Below the pieces are notes generated by a model. That model ran no database searches and had not been told where the DNA came from. It was given only the letters and a program-made list of their open reading frames with translations. Shown piece by piece: positions 6,702 to 9,455 of a stretch of 9,455 nucleotides of DNA. How positions within the stretch are numbered: position 1 is the first letter of the stretch; each line of letters starts with the position of its first letter. The stretch spans positions 1 to 9,455 of the forward strand of contig JAEDFS010000063.1 of NCBI GenBank assembly GCA_016297895.1. The letters run 5' to 3'. A program made the position numbers and the translations under genes. The stretch is from Marvinbryantia sp. Lineage in GTDB: Bacteria > Bacillota > Clostridia > Lachnospirales > Lachnospiraceae.

Positions 6702-7562
6702 ATGAAATTTTTAAACAAGATGGAACGGAAGTTTGGAAAATATGCCATCCGGAATCTGTCTGCCTATATTATCGCACTGTATGCGGCAGGTTATCTGATG
6801 TCATATCTGACGCCCCAGATGTTGAATTATCTGGTTCTGGAGCCTTATTATATTCTGAGAGGACAGGTGTGGAGAATTGTTTCCTGGATCATTGTTCCAC
6901 CGGGCAGCCTGGATATTTTTACGATCATCATGCTGTTTTTCTATTTTTCGGTAGGATCGGCGCTGGAACAGAAATGGGGAGCTTTCCGATATAACGTGTA
7001 TATTTTTTCAGGGATCCTGTTTACGGTTCTTGGTTCCTTTATTCTGTATTTTATTATCGGAACCAATACGATCTTCGGTATCTTTGGAACTTCTCTGTTC
7101 AGCACCTATTATATTAATATGTCCATTTTCCTGGCTTTTGCTGCCAGCTACCCGGATGCCCAGGTGCTGCTGTATTTCTTCATACCGCTGAAGATGAAGT
7201 GGCTTGGAATCTTTTACGGGGCATTTATCCTGCTTTCCTTTGTGACCAGCGGATGGGTAGGAAAAGTAGCGATCATTGCTTCGCTGCTGAATTTCATTGT
7301 ATTTTTCTTTGCTACCAGAAATGTGAAGCAGTATTCTCCGAAAGAACATATGCGTAAACGGGAATTTAAAAAAGCGGTCAATCAGACAAAGACACAGACC
7401 ACCCAAGGTGGTACGATCACAAGGCATAAGTGTGCAGTGTGCGGCAGGACAGAGCTGGATGGAGATCATCTGGAGTTTCGGTTCTGTTCCAAATGTGACG
7501 GCAACTATGAATACTGTCAGGATCATCTGTTTACCCACACGCATGTACATGCAGATAAATAA
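6702..7562 (+). CDS. Rhomboid-fold membrane protein lacking protease residues, with C-terminal zinc-binding-like module
   Basis: This 286-residue protein (293 if begun at 6681) has six or more hydrophobic segments, near 21-37, 70-84, 97-118, 124-150, 153-161, 168-181 and 187-204. Rhomboid features are visible: the WR loop motif (W57-R58 in GQVWRIVSWIIVPPG) and the LEQKWGAFRY element at 88-97 after the second helix. The catalytic GxSG is replaced by GTSL at 129-132, and residues 1-215 contain no histidine, so the Ser-His dyad is absent. A basic linker (about 206-242) leads to a Cys/His module: C244xxC247, C262xxC265, C272xxH275, then H279, H281 and H283. This resembles a zinc ribbon or treble clef. 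The likely role is non-proteolytic, such as binding or quality control of a membrane partner. It lies 21 nt upstream of an LTA-synthase-like gene, probably in one operon. Fold is well supported; function is unknown. Confidence 0.8.
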   Translation: MKFLNKMERKFGKYAIRNLSAYIIALYAAGYLMSYLTPQMLNYLVLEPYYILRGQVWRIVSWIIVPPGSLDIFTIIMLFFYFSVGSALEQKWGAFRYNVYIFSGILFTVLGSFILYFIIGTNTIFGIFGTSLFSTYYINMSIFLAFAASYPDAQVLLYFFIPLKMKWLGIFYGAFILLSFVTSGWVGKVAIIASLLNFIVFFFATRNVKQYSPKEHMRKREFKKAVNQTKTQTTQGGTITRHKCAVCGRTELDGDHLEFRFCSKCDGNYEYCQDHLFTHTHVHADK

Positions 7563-7583
7563 GCAGGCGGTGAGGAAACAGCA

Positions 7584-9407
7584 ATGAAAAAAATCTGGAA
7601 GAAAAAGATTACGTCAAAGAGATGGAATCTGGTTCTGATTCTTCTGCTCCCGGTGGCAGTGCTTTGCTGTACGGAGTGTTATACCCATGTGCCCTGGGAT
7701 CTGTCAGTGCCGGTCTTTCTTTTGAATCTGTTATTTTATGAATTGTTATATGCCGTCTGTATTTTTCTGACGGGAAATTCCGGGCGGGGCTGTGTGCTTG
7801 GCACAGCCTTGCCCATGCTTTTTGGGCTTGCAAATTATTTTGTGGTAGATTTCCGTTCTTCGCCTATTGTGCCCTGGGATCTCTATTCTCTCAGGACAGC
7901 TGCTTCGGTAGCCGGCAATTATGAGTTTGTGATCACTCCAAGGCTGCTTCTGGTGCTTTTCGGATTTTTCCTGATCATGTTCGCAGGAAGCAGAACTTCT
8001 CTGAGCGTGAGAAGCTTAAAAAAGCGGCTGGCGGTTGGAATTCTTTCAATCGTATGCCTGGTCGGCTGCGTAAAAGGTATTGGTACGGAGGAGGCTGTTT
8101 CTCTTTTCGGACTGGATACCACACTTTTTACACCAAATGTTCTGTACAGAAATAACGGGCTTGCAGGCGGATTCCTTGGAATTCTCAAATATCTGAAGGT
8201 TGAGAAACCGGATGGATATTCAGGGGAGGCAGCCGAAGAGATTGCCTCAGATTATATCGGAGACGGAGAGGAGACACTGGCCGGGAACAAAGATAAAAAT
8301 CAGAAGCTTCCCAATGTGATCGTGATCATGAATGAGGCCTTTTCTGATCTTTCGGTGTTTGGTGACTTTGAATCCGATCCGGATTATCTGCCTTTTATCC
8401 GTTCGATGGAAGAGAATACCGTGAAAGGAAACTGTTATGTATCCGTAAAGGGTGGAAATACAGCCAACAGCGAGTATGAATTCCTGACCGGAGACAGCAT
8501 GGCATTCATGCCGGCAGGAAGCGTGCCCTATCAGCAGTATATTAAGGGTGAAATGCCGTCTCTGGCCTCTTGCATGAAGGAACTTGGATATACGACCCAT
8601 GCGATCCATCCATATTATAAGACAGGATGGGCAAGAGATAAGGTCTACCCATGGCTTGGATTTGACACCGCCACATTTAAAGATGATTTTGAAGATCCGG
8701 TTCTGATCCGCAATTATATCAGCGATCAGTCTGCTTTTGAGAAGATCATCCGGCAATATGAGGAAAAAGAAGAGGATGAACGGATTTTTACTTTTGAAGT
8801 AACCATGCAGAATCACGGGGGATACAGCAAAGATGTGGAAGGCTTCGAGGAATCGGTGTTCCTTCCCCAGTTGGAAAATAAGACTACCAGTGTCCGCGCA
8901 GCAGAAAAATATCTCACACTGATGAAAGAAACGGATCAGGCATTTGAACAGCTGGTTCGCTATTTCGAAAACCAGAAAGAAGATACGATCATTCTGATGT
9001 TCGGAGACCATCAGCCTTCTGACTATATTACCAATACAATATTGAAGATTCTGGGATTGTCAAGAGATGGATCAGATGAGGTGTATTTTGATAACTATGT
9101 GGTTCCGTTTGTCATGTGGGCAAATTTTGATATAGAAGAGGAAACGGTGGATGCGATCAGTGTGAACTATCTGAGTACGCTCCTCTTTGAAAAGGCAGGT
9201 ATCCCAATGACCGGTTATCAGACCTTTCTTTCTGAACTCAGACAGCAGATTCCGGCAATCACAGCCAATATGATCATGGATCAGGACGGAAACCGGTATC
9301 GCATGGAAGAGAGGAAGAATATCAATGAAGAATTGCTGAACGCTTATCACATTCTTGTGTACAATCATCTGGCAGACAGGAATGGACGTCTTGCGAATTT
9401 CTTCTGA
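7584..9407 (+). CDS. LTA synthase family protein (membrane-anchored sulfatase-fold phosphotransferase)
   Basis: This 607-residue protein has five N-terminal hydrophobic segments (about 14-30, 42-63, 70-88, 119-135, 149-163) and an extracellular alkaline-phosphatase/sulfatase domain from about 243. The membrane part carries FRSSPIVPWDL (90-100), typical of the family. Residues that align by motif with Staphylococcus aureus LtaS are all present: E251 (NVIVIMNEAFSDLS), the nucleophile T293 (GGNTANSEYEF), H342 (IHPYYKTGWARD), W349, R351, H411 (TMQNHGGY), and D475-H476 (FGDHQPS). An active, Mn-type enzyme transferring glycerol-phosphate or a related group from a phospholipid is expected. The true acceptor, whether teichoic acid or another envelope glycan, cannot be read from sequence, so no symbol is given. 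Start is supported by GAGGA at 7572-7576, 7 nt upstream. Likely co-transcribed with the rhomboid-like gene. Confidence 0.9.
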   Translation: MKKIWKKKITSKRWNLVLILLLPVAVLCCTECYTHVPWDLSVPVFLLNLLFYELLYAVCIFLTGNSGRGCVLGTALPMLFGLANYFVVDFRSSPIVPWDLYSLRTAASVAGNYEFVITPRLLLVLFGFFLIMFAGSRTSLSVRSLKKRLAVGILSIVCLVGCVKGIGTEEAVSLFGLDTTLFTPNVLYRNNGLAGGFLGILKYLKVEKPDGYSGEAAEEIASDYIGDGEETLAGNKDKNQKLPNVIVIMNEAFSDLSVFGDFESDPDYLPFIRSMEENTVKGNCYVSVKGGNTANSEYEFLTGDSMAFMPAGSVPYQQYIKGEMPSLASCMKELGYTTHAIHPYYKTGWARDKVYPWLGFDTATFKDDFEDPVLIRNYISDQSAFEKIIRQYEEKEEDERIFTFEVTMQNHGGYSKDVEGFEESVFLPQLENKTTSVRAAEKYLTLMKETDQAFEQLVRYFENQKEDTIILMFGDHQPSDYITNTILKILGLSRDGSDEVYFDNYVVPFVMWANFDIEEETVDAISVNYLSTLLFEKAGIPMTGYQTFLSELRQQIPAITANMIMDQDGNRYRMEERKNINEELLNAYHILVYNHLADRNGRLANFF

Positions 9408-9416
9408 GAGAAGACA

Positions 9417-9442
9417 GGGAGACAGTTGCTGCCAGTCTCTTT
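9417..9442 (+). terminator. Possible weak terminator after the LTA-synthase-like gene
   Basis: GAGAC (9419-9423) pairs with GTCTC (9435-9439), extended by two G-U pairs outward, with an 11-nt loop and a short CTTTAT tail. It starts 9 nt after the stop codon. The stem is short and the T-tract poor, so efficiency is doubtful. Confidence 0.45.
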
Positions 9443-9454
9443 ATCGTGTATAAT
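9426..9454 (+). promoter_or_regulatory. Possible promoter for a gene beyond the window
   Basis: A consensus -10 TATAAT (9449-9454) is preceded 17 nt upstream by a weak -35 TTGCTG (9426-9431), which lies inside the hairpin described as the preceding terminator. The downstream gene is outside the window, so this is tentative. Confidence 0.35.
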
Positions 9455-9455
9455 A

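Noticed and set aside
8247..9011. Minus-strand open frame opposite the LTA-synthase-like gene
   Set aside because: Shadow of a conserved sulfatase-fold coding region; no start signal and no motif.
1..9455. Mobile elements, CRISPR arrays, tRNA or rRNA genes
   Set aside because: No transposase or integrase frame, no regularly spaced repeats, and no tRNA-like cloverleaf or rRNA segment was recognised on reading both strands.

Overview
The window looks like chromosomal DNA of a low-to-moderate GC Gram-positive gut-type bacterium, most likely a Clostridia member of the Lachnospiraceae (Blautia/Dorea/Ruminococcus-like). This is inferred from protein style, strong AGGAGG-type ribosome binding sites, near-consensus sigma-A promoters and compact intrinsic terminators, not from a database search. 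No mobile element, tRNA, rRNA or CRISPR array was seen, and no intergenic stretch exceeds about 210 bases.

Region 1 (1-4185, all +) is a sugar-uptake operon: the 3' end of a monosaccharide-binding protein (chvE-type), an 11-bp hairpin, the fused two-domain ATPase (mmsA), the membrane permease (mmsB) and a GntR/LacI-hybrid regulator that closely resembles AraR. The last three genes are packed with a 1-nt overlap and a 12-nt gap, so the regulator is probably co-transcribed with the transporter. This suggests import of L-arabinose or a related pentose under autogenous control. A strong terminator closes the unit.

Region 2 (4187-5378, +) is a single lactonase-family (6-phosphogluconolactonase-like, beta-propeller) gene. 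It has its own extended -10 promoter, whose -35 box lies inside a 12-bp perfect palindrome that could be an operator. A 13-bp hairpin sits between it and the convergent next gene and can serve both.

Region 3 (5392-6587, -) is aroC, chorismate synthase, complete and isolated from other shikimate genes, with a near-consensus promoter and a small hairpin at the 5' end of its leader.

Region 4 (6602-9442, +) is a two-gene unit divergent from aroC: a rhomboid-fold membrane protein that lacks the protease catalytic residues and carries a C-terminal Cys/His zinc-binding-like module, followed 21 nt later by a five-TM lipoteichoic-acid-synthase-family sulfatase-fold enzyme with all active-site residues. 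This pseudo-rhomboid plus LtaS-like pair is the least explained part of the window and the best candidate for something undescribed. The last ~40 bases hold a weak terminator overlapping a possible promoter for a gene outside the window.
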